A stretch of 64,000 nucleotides of DNA from Flavicella sediminum (GCF_006381105.1 NZ_VDET01000008.1:1-64000), one strand, 5' to 3'. Shown: positions 38,848 through 48,712, counted from the first letter of the stretch. Numbers and translations are program-made. The notes: generated by a model from the sequence alone, not told the origin.

Positions 38848-40311
38848 ATGAAAAAAATAGTTGTTATTATAGTGCTTGTCTTGTTTTCATTGAAAGGAGA
38901 AGCTCAAAAAAAATATGAAGCTAACTGGGAGTCCATCGACAGCAGGCCTATCCCTTCTTGGTACACGGATGCTAAATTTGGAATCTTTGTTCATTGGGGA
39001 CCCTATTCTGTGCCGGCATTTTCAAAAGTAGGTGCTTATTCAGAGTGGTATTGGGAGAATTTAGTAAATTCAAAAAGAGTTAAAAACGGATATAATGAAA
39101 CAAACGAGTTTCATAATCGTGTTTATGGAGAAAAATTTACCTATCCAGATTTTGTGCCAATGTTTACTGCAGATTTGTTTGATGCAAATCAATGGGCAGC
39201 TATTTTTAAACAATCAGGGGCAAAATATGTAGTACTAACCTCAAAACATCATGATGGCTATACGCTGTGGCCTAGTAAAGAATCTGATAAATCTTGGGGG
39301 CGTCCTTGGAGTTCTACAAATTCTGGACCTGGAAGAGATCTTGTTGGTGAGTTGACTACTGCAGTAAGAAAAACCGATTTAAAAATGGGACTTTATTATT
39401 CGTTATATGAATGGTACAACCCTTTGTATACAAGCGATGTGGATTTGTTTGTAGACAAACATATGATTCCCCAATTTAAAGATTTAGTTACTAATTACGC
39501 ACCTTCTTTAATTTTTACGGATGGAGAATGGGACTATCCGCATACAACATGGAGGTCAACCGAATTATTATCATGGTTGTATAACGATTCTCCTAGTAAA
39601 GATGACGTGGTTATTAACGACCGCTGGGGAAAAGAAACAAGACATCATCATGGTGGTTATTATACTACTGAATATGGCTCAGGAATGCCAAACGCAGATG
39701 TGCCTTGGGAAGAAAATAGAGGAATGGCACATTCTTTTGGCTTTAGCAAAACCGAAAATTTAAAAGATTATAATTCAACACAACAATTGGTTTACATGTT
39801 GGTAGATATTGTTAGTAGAGGGGGGAATTTTTTATTAGATGTTGGCCCTACAGCCGACGGGAGAATTCCAGTGATTATGCAAGAGCGTTTAGTTGAAATG
39901 GGTGACTGGTTGAAAGTAAATGGAGAGGCCATTTATGGAACTACTTTATCAGATAAAACTTGTCAATGGACCAAAGGAAAAGTTAGAGATGCGCAACGTG
40001 GAAGGTACAAGGTGAAATATGACGTGATGAAATTAACTGTGAATCCTGATAAAGGTTATGCCACGAAAGAAGTTTTCTTTACGAAGAAAGAAAATATTTT
40101 ATATGGTATCTGTCCGGTTTATCCGAAAAATCAATTAGTGATAAAAGACGTGAGCCTTAAGTTGGGGGCTAAAATTGAATTATTGGGTTATCCTAAAAAA
40201 CTAAAATGGAAACGAAAAGGGAAGGATGTTGTGATTGAAGTTCCTGCCTTAACACCTTCTGAAGCTCCTTGTAACCATGCATGGACGTTTAAATTAAGTG
40301 GCGTAAAATAA
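38848..40311 (+). CDS. Secreted GH29 alpha-L-fucosidase
   Basis: A 487-residue exported hydrolase with a signal peptide to about residue 20. GH29 motifs are KFGIFVHWGPYSVPAF at 43-58, TSKHHDGYTLWP at 131-142 and LIFTDGEW at 221-228, with Asp225 as predicted nucleophile. The C-terminal 110 residues are a beta-sandwich. It releases alpha-linked L-fucose from a glycan, probably in the periplasm. It is closely related in layout to the GH29 gene at 59017 (both begin with K-Y-x-A-N-W-E-S). It lies 42 bases after GH3 and so is very probably in one transcript. The acid/base is not assigned with confidence. Confidence 0.92.
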   Translation: MKKIVVIIVLVLFSLKGEAQKKYEANWESIDSRPIPSWYTDAKFGIFVHWGPYSVPAFSKVGAYSEWYWENLVNSKRVKNGYNETNEFHNRVYGEKFTYPDFVPMFTADLFDANQWAAIFKQSGAKYVVLTSKHHDGYTLWPSKESDKSWGRPWSSTNSGPGRDLVGELTTAVRKTDLKMGLYYSLYEWYNPLYTSDVDLFVDKHMIPQFKDLVTNYAPSLIFTDGEWDYPHTTWRSTELLSWLYNDSPSKDDVVINDRWGKETRHHHGGYYTTEYGSGMPNADVPWEENRGMAHSFGFSKTENLKDYNSTQQLVYMLVDIVSRGGNFLLDVGPTADGRIPVIMQERLVEMGDWLKVNGEAIYGTTLSDKTCQWTKGKVRDAQRGRYKVKYDVMKLTVNPDKGYATKEVFFTKKENILYGICPVYPKNQLVIKDVSLKLGAKIELLGYPKKLKWKRKGKDVVIEVPALTPSEAPCNHAWTFKLSGVK

Positions 40312-40350
40312 TTATAGTATATACAGCCCTCCGATTTGTTTTAATAGTAG

Positions 40351-40394
40351 GCACCTCTTTTTTAGCTTTTATTTAGTAGTTTTTAAGAGGTGTC
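40351..40394 (+). terminator. Possible attenuator or weak terminator hairpin
   Basis: GGCACCTCTT near 40350-40359 pairs with AAGAGGTGTC at 40385-40394 (one G-T pair) across a 25-base loop. No strong T run follows, so it may slow transcription between the GH29 gene and the beta-helix gene rather than stop it. Confidence 0.35.
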
Positions 40395-40468
40395 ATTATT
40401 TTAAAAGGAGTCTATCAAGTAGTTAATTCGGAAGTAAAACACAACTAATTGAAAAACGAAGTATTCTA

Positions 40469-42820
40469 ATGATCCCTATTATTCAATTTAAGAAAGCTTA
40501 CTTATTGGTTTTAATAAGTGTTTTATTGTGCACACAATGCAAAAAATCAGTAATTGATCAGCAGGTTTTTTATGTATCAAAACAAGGAAATGATGCTTGG
40601 TCAGGAACTTTGTCTAAACCGAACGCAAACAGGACTGATGGTCCTTTTTTAACGATAGCCAAAGCTTCTCAAAACTTAAAAGAAGGTGGGGTTTGTTTTA
40701 TTAAAGAAGGCCTTTATAGAGAAACATTAAAGCCTTTGAAATCAGGTAATTCATTGAATAAAATTGTGTATTGTAATTTTAAGAATGAAAAAGTAATTAT
40801 TACAGGTACAGATGTATTGCCTGATAAATGGAGTAAAGATAAAGAACATATTTATAAAATTCCTTTTGAAAAAAAATCTAAGGAGGTGATGATTTATGCA
40901 GAGGGTAATTTGGCACCCGAAGCGAGTTGGCCTAATAGTTCTGGTGATTTACTAAACCCTAATTATGGAAAAGTTAATGGAGGGACGTATCATTCTATGC
41001 TGGCAAAAGACTTACCTAATCAAGGAAATTTAAAAGGAGCGGTCCTATATGGCTATTTTGGAAAGGAATGGGCCTTACAAACTTTGAAAATTTCTAAGTA
41101 TGATTCCAAAACAAAAACACTATCATTTCCAGAACCAAAAAGACGTATTGGATATTACGGTGGGACTGATAAGTGGATGAAAAATTATGGGCCAAGAAAC
41201 GGAAATCGATATTATATAAAAGGCCACTATAATTTGTTGGATGCAAATAAGGAGTGGTATTTAAATGAGAAAACAAATATGCTTTATATGTTTTCCGATA
41301 GTAAGGTTTCTCTTGCAAAGCAAAATATATCCGTTAAATCAAGAGATTATGCTATTGATTTATCTAAGGTTTCCTATATAGATATTACAGGAATTCAAAT
41401 TTTTGGAGGGGGTATAAAGTCGGATAGTGAAACTACTTTTTGTACAATTAAAAATATAAAAGGCTTTTATGTAGATCCTGGTGTTTTAATTTCAGGAGAA
41501 CAAAACGAAGTGAATGGTTGTGAATTTGCCTATAGTAAAAAAGGCATCCTAAACGTGGAGGGAAAAAGCAATCGTATTATCAATAATTATATACATGATG
41601 GAAATTACACAGGTGATTGGGGAGAAATAGTAAATACCAAAGGTTCTGGTCATTTAATAAGTCATAATACGGTAAGTCGTTCTGGTGGTGGTTGTATAGG
41701 TCCTGGCGGACGCAATATGCGATTTCAGTACAATACAGTGAAAGATGCTGGTTTAATTCGTCATGATATTGGAGGTTTTTATATCGCGAATAATGATGGG
41801 GGAGGAACAGTCATAGCACATAATCGGGTACAAAATGTTTATGGAATTGGAATTTATTTAGACAATAGTACTAGTAATTATAATATTCATCATAATGTGG
41901 TTTGGAACTGTGGTTGGCAGTATGTATTGTCTAGTCCGCCCCCTGCCTTTTTAGATATTGGTGCTTATGATGCTATTCGATTGAATACGCCAAGTAATTT
42001 CAATTTGGTGTATAATAATACCACTTTTGGCAAAGCTAGCTTAGGGTATTGGGGAAGAAATTTTAAGCGAGATATGTATGGAGATTATGTTCTCAATAAT
42101 ATTTTTTCTGGTTCTTATCGTGTAACAGAATCTGCTATTACGGGGCCTAATTTGTTTAAAAATGTATCAGCCGAATTTAGAAATTCAGAGCAGGCAAAAT
42201 TTGAGTTAAAAAGTAATTCTCCGGCTATAGACAAGGCTTATGAATTGGAGAATATCAATAAGGACTTTGTAGGAGATAGAGCAGATTTTGGCGCTTATGA
42301 ATATGGAAAGGAAGTTTGGAAATCAGGACATGATTTTACGATTTCACCCAAACCTCAATTTACAGAGTTTAAAACCGATTTTATGAATTTGATTCAGAAC
42401 AATGGTTTTGAAGATGGAATTAAAGAGTGGAATACAACCAATTTAAAGTCTGTTAAAATAATAAATGAAGACTCTTGGGGTGTTGAAACAGCAGATGCCA
42501 GAATGCAGTCGCATGCAGTAAGTTTATTGGATACTGGATTAGAAATTAGTCAAACGGTATCTGATTTAAAGTCCAACAAACGTTATTCATTATCAGCTTG
42601 GATAAAAACAAAAAAACAAGGTGTTGGAGAATTAAGTATTCAATTTGGGGAATTTAAAAAGAGTGTTAAGATCGAAAAAACAGATGGTTGGGAGTTTCTG
42701 AAATTTGATTTTGAGGCGGGAAAAGAAGTTGAATTAGCAACAGTTAGGATTAAAAATATTGGAGAAGTGGGGAGCGAAATATATTGTGATGATATTGGAT
42801 TGATACAAAGACTCAATTAA
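40469..42820 (+). CDS. Beta-helix lipoprotein with C-terminal carbohydrate-binding domain
   Basis: A 783-residue lipoprotein (lipobox C-T-Q-C at about residues 21-24). It opens with FYVSKQGNDAWSGTLSKP, a common start in beta-helix glycosidases, followed by a right-handed beta-helix with repeats such as NRIINNYIHDGNYTGDWGEI and HNRVQNVYGIGIYLDN. The last 150 residues, from about LIQNNGFEDGIKEWNTTN, form a jelly-roll domain of the CBM4/9-like type. The E-L-D-E-P-G-E-W motif of the other beta-helix genes is replaced by KEWYLNEKTNMLYMF, so it belongs to a different subfamily. No CAZy family is assigned. A surface or periplasmic role on a sulfated or fucosylated chain is inferred from its neighbours. 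Confidence 0.72.
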   Translation: MIPIIQFKKAYLLVLISVLLCTQCKKSVIDQQVFYVSKQGNDAWSGTLSKPNANRTDGPFLTIAKASQNLKEGGVCFIKEGLYRETLKPLKSGNSLNKIVYCNFKNEKVIITGTDVLPDKWSKDKEHIYKIPFEKKSKEVMIYAEGNLAPEASWPNSSGDLLNPNYGKVNGGTYHSMLAKDLPNQGNLKGAVLYGYFGKEWALQTLKISKYDSKTKTLSFPEPKRRIGYYGGTDKWMKNYGPRNGNRYYIKGHYNLLDANKEWYLNEKTNMLYMFSDSKVSLAKQNISVKSRDYAIDLSKVSYIDITGIQIFGGGIKSDSETTFCTIKNIKGFYVDPGVLISGEQNEVNGCEFAYSKKGILNVEGKSNRIINNYIHDGNYTGDWGEIVNTKGSGHLISHNTVSRSGGGCIGPGGRNMRFQYNTVKDAGLIRHDIGGFYIANNDGGGTVIAHNRVQNVYGIGIYLDNSTSNYNIHHNVVWNCGWQYVLSSPPPAFLDIGAYDAIRLNTPSNFNLVYNNTTFGKASLGYWGRNFKRDMYGDYVLNNIFSGSYRVTESAITGPNLFKNVSAEFRNSEQAKFELKSNSPAIDKAYELENINKDFVGDRADFGAYEYGKEVWKSGHDFTISPKPQFTEFKTDFMNLIQNNGFEDGIKEWNTTNLKSVKIINEDSWGVETADARMQSHAVSLLDTGLEISQTVSDLKSNKRYSLSAWIKTKKQGVGELSIQFGEFKKSVKIEKTDGWEFLKFDFEAGKEVELATVRIKNIGEVGSEIYCDDIGLIQRLN

Positions 42821-42868
42821 TTGTTCTCTATTTAAAAACAATAATAAGCATTCTAAATAAGGAATTAA

Positions 42869-43996
42869 ATGGATTTGTTGAAAATGGTTAAAAACAGAAA
42901 GTATACTCTTTTTATTTTAGGAATAGTTTTGAGCTGTATAGCTAGTTCCTGTATTTCTGAAATTGCTCCGTCAATTGCAAAAAATGAAGAGAGTATTTAC
43001 AAACAAAGACTTTCCAAAGAAAAATTAGAAGCTTGGCAGAATCTTAAATATGGGATGTTTATTCATTTTGGTATGAGTACTTTTTTAGGAGAAGAATTGC
43101 CTGATGGTAAGGCACCAATTGACACTTATGCACCAACAGATCTAGACGTTTCGCAATGGGTACAAGTCGCAAAAAATGCGGGAATGAAGTATGCCGTATT
43201 AACTGCAAAACACGTTGCAGGACATTGTCTTTGGCCTTCTAAGTATACAGAATACGATATAGAAAACAATAAAGATAATACAGATGTAGTTGGTGAATTT
43301 GTAAAAGAATGTCGTAAACAAGGTATTGCTCCAGGTATTTATTATTGCGCTTGGGATAATCATCATGATTTTTTTAGTTTAATGCCAGACAAAAGTGAAA
43401 ATTATTCTGGAGCTTCAATTACACCATCAGAAAAAGATCTTAATTTATCACCTCCTCCATATACAACGTCATTATATCAAAATTTTATGACGGCACAAAT
43501 AGATGAATTGTTAGAGAATTATGGGCCCTTAGTTCAGTTTTGGATAGATATTCCAATTATTCTAGGGAATGGTTATCGGGAGTATATTTATAAGCATATT
43601 ACAGATAAGTACCCAGATATGTTGGTGATCATGAATCATGGTAAAAAACAAAAAGATGGTAAATTGATTTTTTTGGAAGACAAAGCCTGGCCTAGTGATG
43701 CGCTTACTTTAGAAAGATATTATTCAGAGAAACCTTATAATCCTATATGGACCATAAAGGGAAAGAAAATATATTTTCCTGCAGAATCAAACCTTCCGAT
43801 AGGTAATGAATGGTTTTGGGAAGACGATGATAAAGTGAAACCTATGAAGGATTTAGTGAGAATTTTCAATGGAAATTTAGATAATAAAGTAAATTTCCTT
43901 TTAAATGTTCCGCCAGATAGATCAGGACAAATTCCTGAAAAGTGGATACAACCCTTAATGGAATTGAGAAATAAAATGGGAGATAAATTAAAGTAG
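42869..43996 (+). CDS. GH29-like lipoprotein with altered active-site histidine motif
   Basis: A 375-residue lipoprotein with a hydrophobic N-terminus and Cys at residue 23 or 28. The GH29 barrel is recognised by KYGMFIHFGMSTF at 60-72 and by QFWIDIP, where Asp227 fits the nucleophile. The usual KHHDG motif is KHVAGHC at 114-120: the first histidine is kept, the second is Val and the Asp is Ala. It lacks the C-terminal sandwich of the longer GH29 proteins. It may be a fucosidase with changed specificity, a GH29-like enzyme for another sugar, or an inactive binding protein. It lies 48 bases after the beta-helix lipoprotein and 28 before the next one. Confidence 0.75.
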   Translation: MDLLKMVKNRKYTLFILGIVLSCIASSCISEIAPSIAKNEESIYKQRLSKEKLEAWQNLKYGMFIHFGMSTFLGEELPDGKAPIDTYAPTDLDVSQWVQVAKNAGMKYAVLTAKHVAGHCLWPSKYTEYDIENNKDNTDVVGEFVKECRKQGIAPGIYYCAWDNHHDFFSLMPDKSENYSGASITPSEKDLNLSPPPYTTSLYQNFMTAQIDELLENYGPLVQFWIDIPIILGNGYREYIYKHITDKYPDMLVIMNHGKKQKDGKLIFLEDKAWPSDALTLERYYSEKPYNPIWTIKGKKIYFPAESNLPIGNEWFWEDDDKVKPMKDLVRIFNGNLDNKVNFLLNVPPDRSGQIPEKWIQPLMELRNKMGDKLK

Positions 43997-44024
43997 TAAC
44001 AAAAGAATTCTAAAAAATAATCGA

Positions 44025-46256
44025 ATGAGAATAAGCATACTAAATTTTTTTATTGTTTTGATACTTTTGACAAGTTGTTCAGAAGATAAAAAAGAATTTT
44101 ACGTTTCTTTAACAGGGAATGATAAGAACCCCGGAACTAAAACAAAGCCCGTAGCCACCTTTTTAGCAGCCCGAAATTTAATAAGAGATTTTAAAAGTAA
44201 GAATGAAATTCCCGAAAAGGGAATTACGGTTTGGGTTTCTGAAGGAGAATATGCACAGCAAAAAACATTTTCTTTAAATAAATTAGATTCTGGTGAACCA
44301 AATGCAACCATAACTTGGCGTGCCGTTCCTGGAGAAAATGTAAGTCTTATTGGTGGGGTGTCTATTTCTGCTAATGAATTTTCAAGGGTAAGAAATGAAA
44401 ATATTATAAAACGATTTAACGAAGGAGTCTCTAAACATATACTCCAAATGAATCTAAAAAAAATAGGGGTCTTTAATTTAGGAAAACATACCCAATATGG
44501 TCATGCTATTTCAGTTACAGAAGCGCCCCTAGAACTCTTTGTGAATAATGAACCCATGACTTTAGCAAGGTATCCTAATGAGGGGTATATTTCGATAGGG
44601 AAAACATTAGATAATGGGTCAAGACCACGAGAAGGAGATTACTCTGAAAGAGGGGCCATTTTTGAATATACAGATGCTCGTCATGAAAAATGGGCGCAAC
44701 AGAAAGATGTATGGTTTCAGGGAACATTTTATAATGGTTATGCAGATGACAAAATTCTTGTAGAAAAAATAGATACTAATAATAAACAGGTTAAGCTTGC
44801 CACACCACATATGTATAGTGTTAGAGGTGGTAGGGATTATACACACTATAAAGCTTTAAATATATTAGAAGAATTGGATGAGCCAGGAGAGTGGTATGTT
44901 GACAGAGAAACGAGTGTTTTATATCTATGGCCAGAATCCGATATTTCAAAAGCAAAAATAGCAGTATCCATTCTTGAAGAACCTATAGTAGCCTTAGAAA
45001 ATGTGAATAATATTGTTTTTAGAGATTTTACGGTAGAAGTAGGACGAGGTATTGGAATTTATATAGAAGGAGGGGATCGTAATTTAGTAGCAGGTTGTAC
45101 TGTGCGTAATGTAGGAACTAGCGGAATTTTTATGGGCCAAGGAGCTCAACAAACATTTCCTCATATTACCCATGATGATTATGAAGGCGTACCTATTTCT
45201 AGAAAAATAGGGAATTTACAAGGACATATTTATAAAAATACAACCTGGAACCGAAAAGCAGGTACAAATCATAAAATACTAAGTTGTGATGTTTATAATA
45301 CCGGTAGTGGAGGAATCTATTTAAGTGGTGGTGATAAAAAAACATTAAGCCCTGGGAATAATAGTGTAGAGAATTGTAAAGTACATGATTACAATAGAAG
45401 AAATAAGTTTTTATGGTCAGGAATAAATATTGATGGGGTGGCTAATAAAATTAGACACTGCGAAATTTATAATTCTGATTTTCAAGCTATATATGCGCAT
45501 GGAAACGAGCATGTTTACGAATACAACCACATTCACCATGTTACTCAACATTCAGACGATGTGTCGGTCTGGTATTTAGGAAGAGATCCTAGTGATAGAG
45601 GCAATATAATTCGATATAATTATTTTCATGATTGCGGAAATAAAAACCGAATGAACATGGGAATATATTGTGATGACTCTACTACAGATGTGACTGTTTT
45701 TGGAAATGTGTTTTATAATATGCAAACTGCCCATGGTGTGTTGTATAGCAATACAGGTTGGGACTTAACCATGAAAAATAATATTATCATCAATCCACAC
45801 TCATACTCAGTAGTGTTAAGTCCACATTATTATACATGGTATAAGGGGAGAGCACCAATTGTATTTGGAAAGGGAAAGTTGTTTGAACAACGTTTATTTA
45901 AAGATTTAGATATTTTAAAACCACCTTACAGCACAAAGTATCCAGAATTGCATAATTATATGGATGTGCTCGAAGAAGGTGTTGAATGGGAAGGTATGCA
46001 TTCTAAAAGAAATGTGTTTTCGACAAATGTAATTATCGGAGGAAAGGAGAATCCTATTCAAATTCGAGGAGGAAAGTATGGTGTTTTTGAAAATGTAAAC
46101 AATTACCAAACAAATGAGGATCCTGGATTTGTTGATTTTAAGACTCATAACTTTATGCTTCAAAAGAATTCTGATGTATATAAAAAACTACCAAGTTTTA
46201 AGCCCGTTCCTTTTGATAAAATGGGATTGTATGTTGATGAGTTTAGAAATTTTTAA
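44025..46256 (+). CDS. Beta-helix lipoprotein, GH141-like
   Basis: A 743-residue lipoprotein (lipobox L-T-S-C at about residues 15-18). It opens with FYVSLTGNDKNPGTKTKPVATFLAARNLI, the same plan as the genes at 3678 and 6178, and has the E-L-D-E-P-G-E-W-Y signature and the LYLWPES segment. Right-handed beta-helix repeats follow (HKILSCDVYNTGSGGIYLSGG, NIIRYNYFHDCGNK). The C-terminal end, PVPFDKMGLYVDEFRNF, is the same type of tail as IPFDEIGL in the 809-residue protein. GH141 is the closest family I recognise, with fucosidase or xylanase activities described. Operon D member, 28 bases after the GH29-like gene. Confidence 0.72.
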   Translation: MRISILNFFIVLILLTSCSEDKKEFYVSLTGNDKNPGTKTKPVATFLAARNLIRDFKSKNEIPEKGITVWVSEGEYAQQKTFSLNKLDSGEPNATITWRAVPGENVSLIGGVSISANEFSRVRNENIIKRFNEGVSKHILQMNLKKIGVFNLGKHTQYGHAISVTEAPLELFVNNEPMTLARYPNEGYISIGKTLDNGSRPREGDYSERGAIFEYTDARHEKWAQQKDVWFQGTFYNGYADDKILVEKIDTNNKQVKLATPHMYSVRGGRDYTHYKALNILEELDEPGEWYVDRETSVLYLWPESDISKAKIAVSILEEPIVALENVNNIVFRDFTVEVGRGIGIYIEGGDRNLVAGCTVRNVGTSGIFMGQGAQQTFPHITHDDYEGVPISRKIGNLQGHIYKNTTWNRKAGTNHKILSCDVYNTGSGGIYLSGGDKKTLSPGNNSVENCKVHDYNRRNKFLWSGINIDGVANKIRHCEIYNSDFQAIYAHGNEHVYEYNHIHHVTQHSDDVSVWYLGRDPSDRGNIIRYNYFHDCGNKNRMNMGIYCDDSTTDVTVFGNVFYNMQTAHGVLYSNTGWDLTMKNNIIINPHSYSVVLSPHYYTWYKGRAPIVFGKGKLFEQRLFKDLDILKPPYSTKYPELHNYMDVLEEGVEWEGMHSKRNVFSTNVIIGGKENPIQIRGGKYGVFENVNNYQTNEDPGFVDFKTHNFMLQKNSDVYKKLPSFKPVPFDKMGLYVDEFRNF

Positions 46257-46331
46257 AAAGAATAATATGATAACGTTTTGTATTTAACAATATGAAATTT
46301 ATAAAATATTAATATTAAAAAATAAGAAGAT

Positions 46332-47213
46332 ATGAATACTAAAGATGGAATTGTAAAAGAAAATTTGTGCCCTGCTAATCTTGCTTTTTATAAAAAAAAC
46401 GGATACTTAATTGCACCTCAACTTTTTTCTAATGATTTTATTCAAGAATTGAAAGAAGAGACTAATGCTATTTTTTCTGGTAAACGAGGTAAAGTAGAAG
46501 GTGTAATTAATTTGGAGCCCAATTTATCCGAAAAAGAGATTTTAAGTAGATATGCAGCAATACATTTTCCTCATAAAATATCTCCAATAATGAAGCAAGG
46601 GGCTTCCGATACTAAAATTGCCAATTTACTTTCGAAGCTAGTGAGTCCAAACGTGAAATGCCTACAGACCATGTTGTTTGTTAAGGGACCAGGTAAAAAA
46701 GGACAAGCATGGCATCAAGATGAATTTTTCATTCCAACTAGAGACCGTTCGTTAACAGGAGTTTGGATGGCACTTGAAAATGCAGATATCGAAAATGGAT
46801 GTCTTTGGGTGATTCCCGGTTCACATAAAGACGGAATCATAAAAGAGCGTATCGCAAATACAAACGATCAGTTCGCTGACCTTGAGACTCTAGATACTAA
46901 ACCCTATACTGAAAAAGATTTTCAACCCGTTCCAGTCAAAAGTGGAGATGTTATAATTTTCGATGGTTATTTACTACACATGTCTCTTGGAAATATGTCA
47001 AAAGACAGGTTTAGAAGAGCTTTGGTAGGTCATTACTGTAGTGCAGAATCGATGTTGCCCTGGGATCAAGACGGAAGACAGTCTCCAACACAGGATTTTA
47101 GGGATATTTTTATGGTTAGTGGTGTAGACCCTTATGCATACAAAGGAGTCGAAGATTTATCTAAACCTTTTGTGCGCCCAGATGTACTCGATTTCAAAAA
47201 GAAAAAGTCGTGA
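46332..47213 (+). CDS. Phytanoyl-CoA dioxygenase-like Fe(II)/2-oxoglutarate enzyme
   Basis: A 293-residue cytoplasmic protein (no signal peptide). The PhyH fold is shown by the iron facial triad W-H-Q-D at 127-130 (His128, Asp130) with distal His216 in L-L-H-M-S-L-G, and a following Arg-rich segment (DRFRRAL, 225-231) that would bind 2-oxoglutarate. GSHKDG at 163-168 is a typical family phrase. Such enzymes hydroxylate or demethylate small molecules. In carbohydrate loci they are often found next to TIM-barrel isomerases, as here (23 bases upstream of one). Possible roles are O-demethylation or deoxygenation of a modified sugar; the real substrate is not known. Confidence 0.8.
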   Translation: MNTKDGIVKENLCPANLAFYKKNGYLIAPQLFSNDFIQELKEETNAIFSGKRGKVEGVINLEPNLSEKEILSRYAAIHFPHKISPIMKQGASDTKIANLLSKLVSPNVKCLQTMLFVKGPGKKGQAWHQDEFFIPTRDRSLTGVWMALENADIENGCLWVIPGSHKDGIIKERIANTNDQFADLETLDTKPYTEKDFQPVPVKSGDVIIFDGYLLHMSLGNMSKDRFRRALVGHYCSAESMLPWDQDGRQSPTQDFRDIFMVSGVDPYAYKGVEDLSKPFVRPDVLDFKKKKS

Positions 47214-47236
47214 AATTCACCTAATAATCAACATAT

Positions 47237-48049
47237 ATGAAAATTAAGTTTTTTTGTCCCTATTGGGGGTCAGAACATTTAGGATATAATTTATTTTTAA
47301 ATAAAATTAAAAAAGCTGGCTACGATGGTGTCGAAATTATTCTACCGTACGATGCAAGTGAAAAGAAAATTATAAAAACAATAGCCAAAGACTTGGGCTT
47401 AGAAATTATAGCTTTATGGGGCGGTGTTATCGATGGGGATTTTGAGACTTCGCTACTCACTTATGAGAGGCATTTAAGAAATGCATGTTCTATTGATCCT
47501 TTATTTGTAAACATTCAAACCGGTAAGGATTATTATTCTTATGAACAGAATATGCAATTTTTAAATCTAGCAGCTAAAATCAGTAAAGAGACTAATACAA
47601 AAATAATACATGAAACTCATAGAGGGAAGTTCAGTTTTACCGCACAAACAACATCGATCTATTTAGAAAACAATCCATGGATTAAGATTACTGCAGATTT
47701 TTCCCATTGGTGTAATGTTTCCGAGTCTCTGTTAGAGGATCAGTTAGAAAATTTAGTTTTACCTATTGAAAGATCAGAGCACATTCATGCACGTGTAGGA
47801 TTTAGCGAGGGACCTCAAATTCCTGACCCTAGAGATCCAGAATGGAAAGAGGCCTTGGATATTCACATGAATTGGTGGGATCAAATTATTGACTTAAGAC
47901 GTAAGGAAGGTCATGACTATATGTCCATTTCACCAGAGTTCGGGCCTTTTCCTTACATGACGAAACTACCTTACTGCGGTTTGCCAATTACTTCTCAGTG
48001 GGAAGTAAATTTATTTATGAAAGACCTTCTGAAAAAACGTTACAGTTAA
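47237..48049 (+). CDS. Sugar phosphate isomerase/epimerase-like TIM-barrel protein
   Basis: A 270-residue cytoplasmic protein of the AP-endonuclease 2/xylose isomerase-like TIM-barrel type. Putative metal ligands are Glu in IIHETHRG, Asp in ITADFSHW, His in HIHARVGF and Glu in SPEFGPF. The order and spacing fit enzymes that epimerise, isomerise or cleave sugars and keto-sugars. It is the last gene of operon D, 23 bases after the dioxygenase-like gene. Related TIM-barrel proteins work with oxidoreductases and DUF1080 proteins in 3-keto-sugar pathways. Whether this one does is an inference. Confidence 0.78.
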   Translation: MKIKFFCPYWGSEHLGYNLFLNKIKKAGYDGVEIILPYDASEKKIIKTIAKDLGLEIIALWGGVIDGDFETSLLTYERHLRNACSIDPLFVNIQTGKDYYSYEQNMQFLNLAAKISKETNTKIIHETHRGKFSFTAQTTSIYLENNPWIKITADFSHWCNVSESLLEDQLENLVLPIERSEHIHARVGFSEGPQIPDPRDPEWKEALDIHMNWWDQIIDLRRKEGHDYMSISPEFGPFPYMTKLPYCGLPITSQWEVNLFMKDLLKKRYS

Positions 48050-48681
48050 TTGTATATTTTATTATTGTAATTAAAAAGTTATTAATTTAGTCCTATATGG
48101 TTAAATTATGGAGTGGAAGAGATGAAATTGCTATATTGGACAGATCATTGATTTCTATCTTAGATTAAACTATTGTGGTGGGTAATTAAATACTTATTTT
48201 AAAGTGAAAAAATACGATAAATTATAAATGTCTAAATCTCTTTGAGACCTTTTATCTATTAAAAAAAAGACTAATTTGAAAAGAATATTTATCAGAATTA
48301 AAAGATATATCAAATTATTGGTGTTGATATTAAATCATACAGCATAGCATAAAAAGGCTGAATTTTTTTGACATTGTAATATTTGTAATTATGAAAAATC
48401 TGTCACTTCAAACACCTTGATTGATAGGGGGAAAACAATCATATAGTTATTATAACTGTATTTTCAAGTAAAATAAAGTATTATAATTTATATCGAAGCT
48501 GATTAATAGTTATGTCTAATTTTGAAGTCATTAGAAAACAGGCCCTCAAAATCGGGATATATCTTTCAAAAAAAAATGTTCGTCTTTTACAACATTCGTA
48601 ATTATACTCGTTTTTTCAATATTTAAATTAATGCAGCTCAATATTTATGCATATTGAATAAAATATGAACAAAAAAGAGAA

Positions 48682-48712
48682 GGGATTGAACTATTTACAA
48701 CCGCTTTGAAAT
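48682..48712 (+). promoter_or_regulatory. Putative HTCS operator, site 5
   Basis: GGGATTGAACTATTTACAACC has GAAC at 48688 and CC 13-14 bases later. It directly abuts and partly overlaps the -33 element of the promoter at 48705, as expected for an activator. The gene start is 147 bases downstream of the GAAC. Confidence 0.48.

Noticed and set aside
39521-39763. 80-residue plus-strand frame within the GH29 gene at 38848
   Set aside because: It overlaps the nucleophile region of a clear GH29 enzyme in another frame, so it is a shadow.
48241-48640. Possible RNA gene or riboswitch in the long leader
   Set aside because: I found no conserved riboswitch core, tRNA cloverleaf or strong compact fold; it is only AT-rich sequence.
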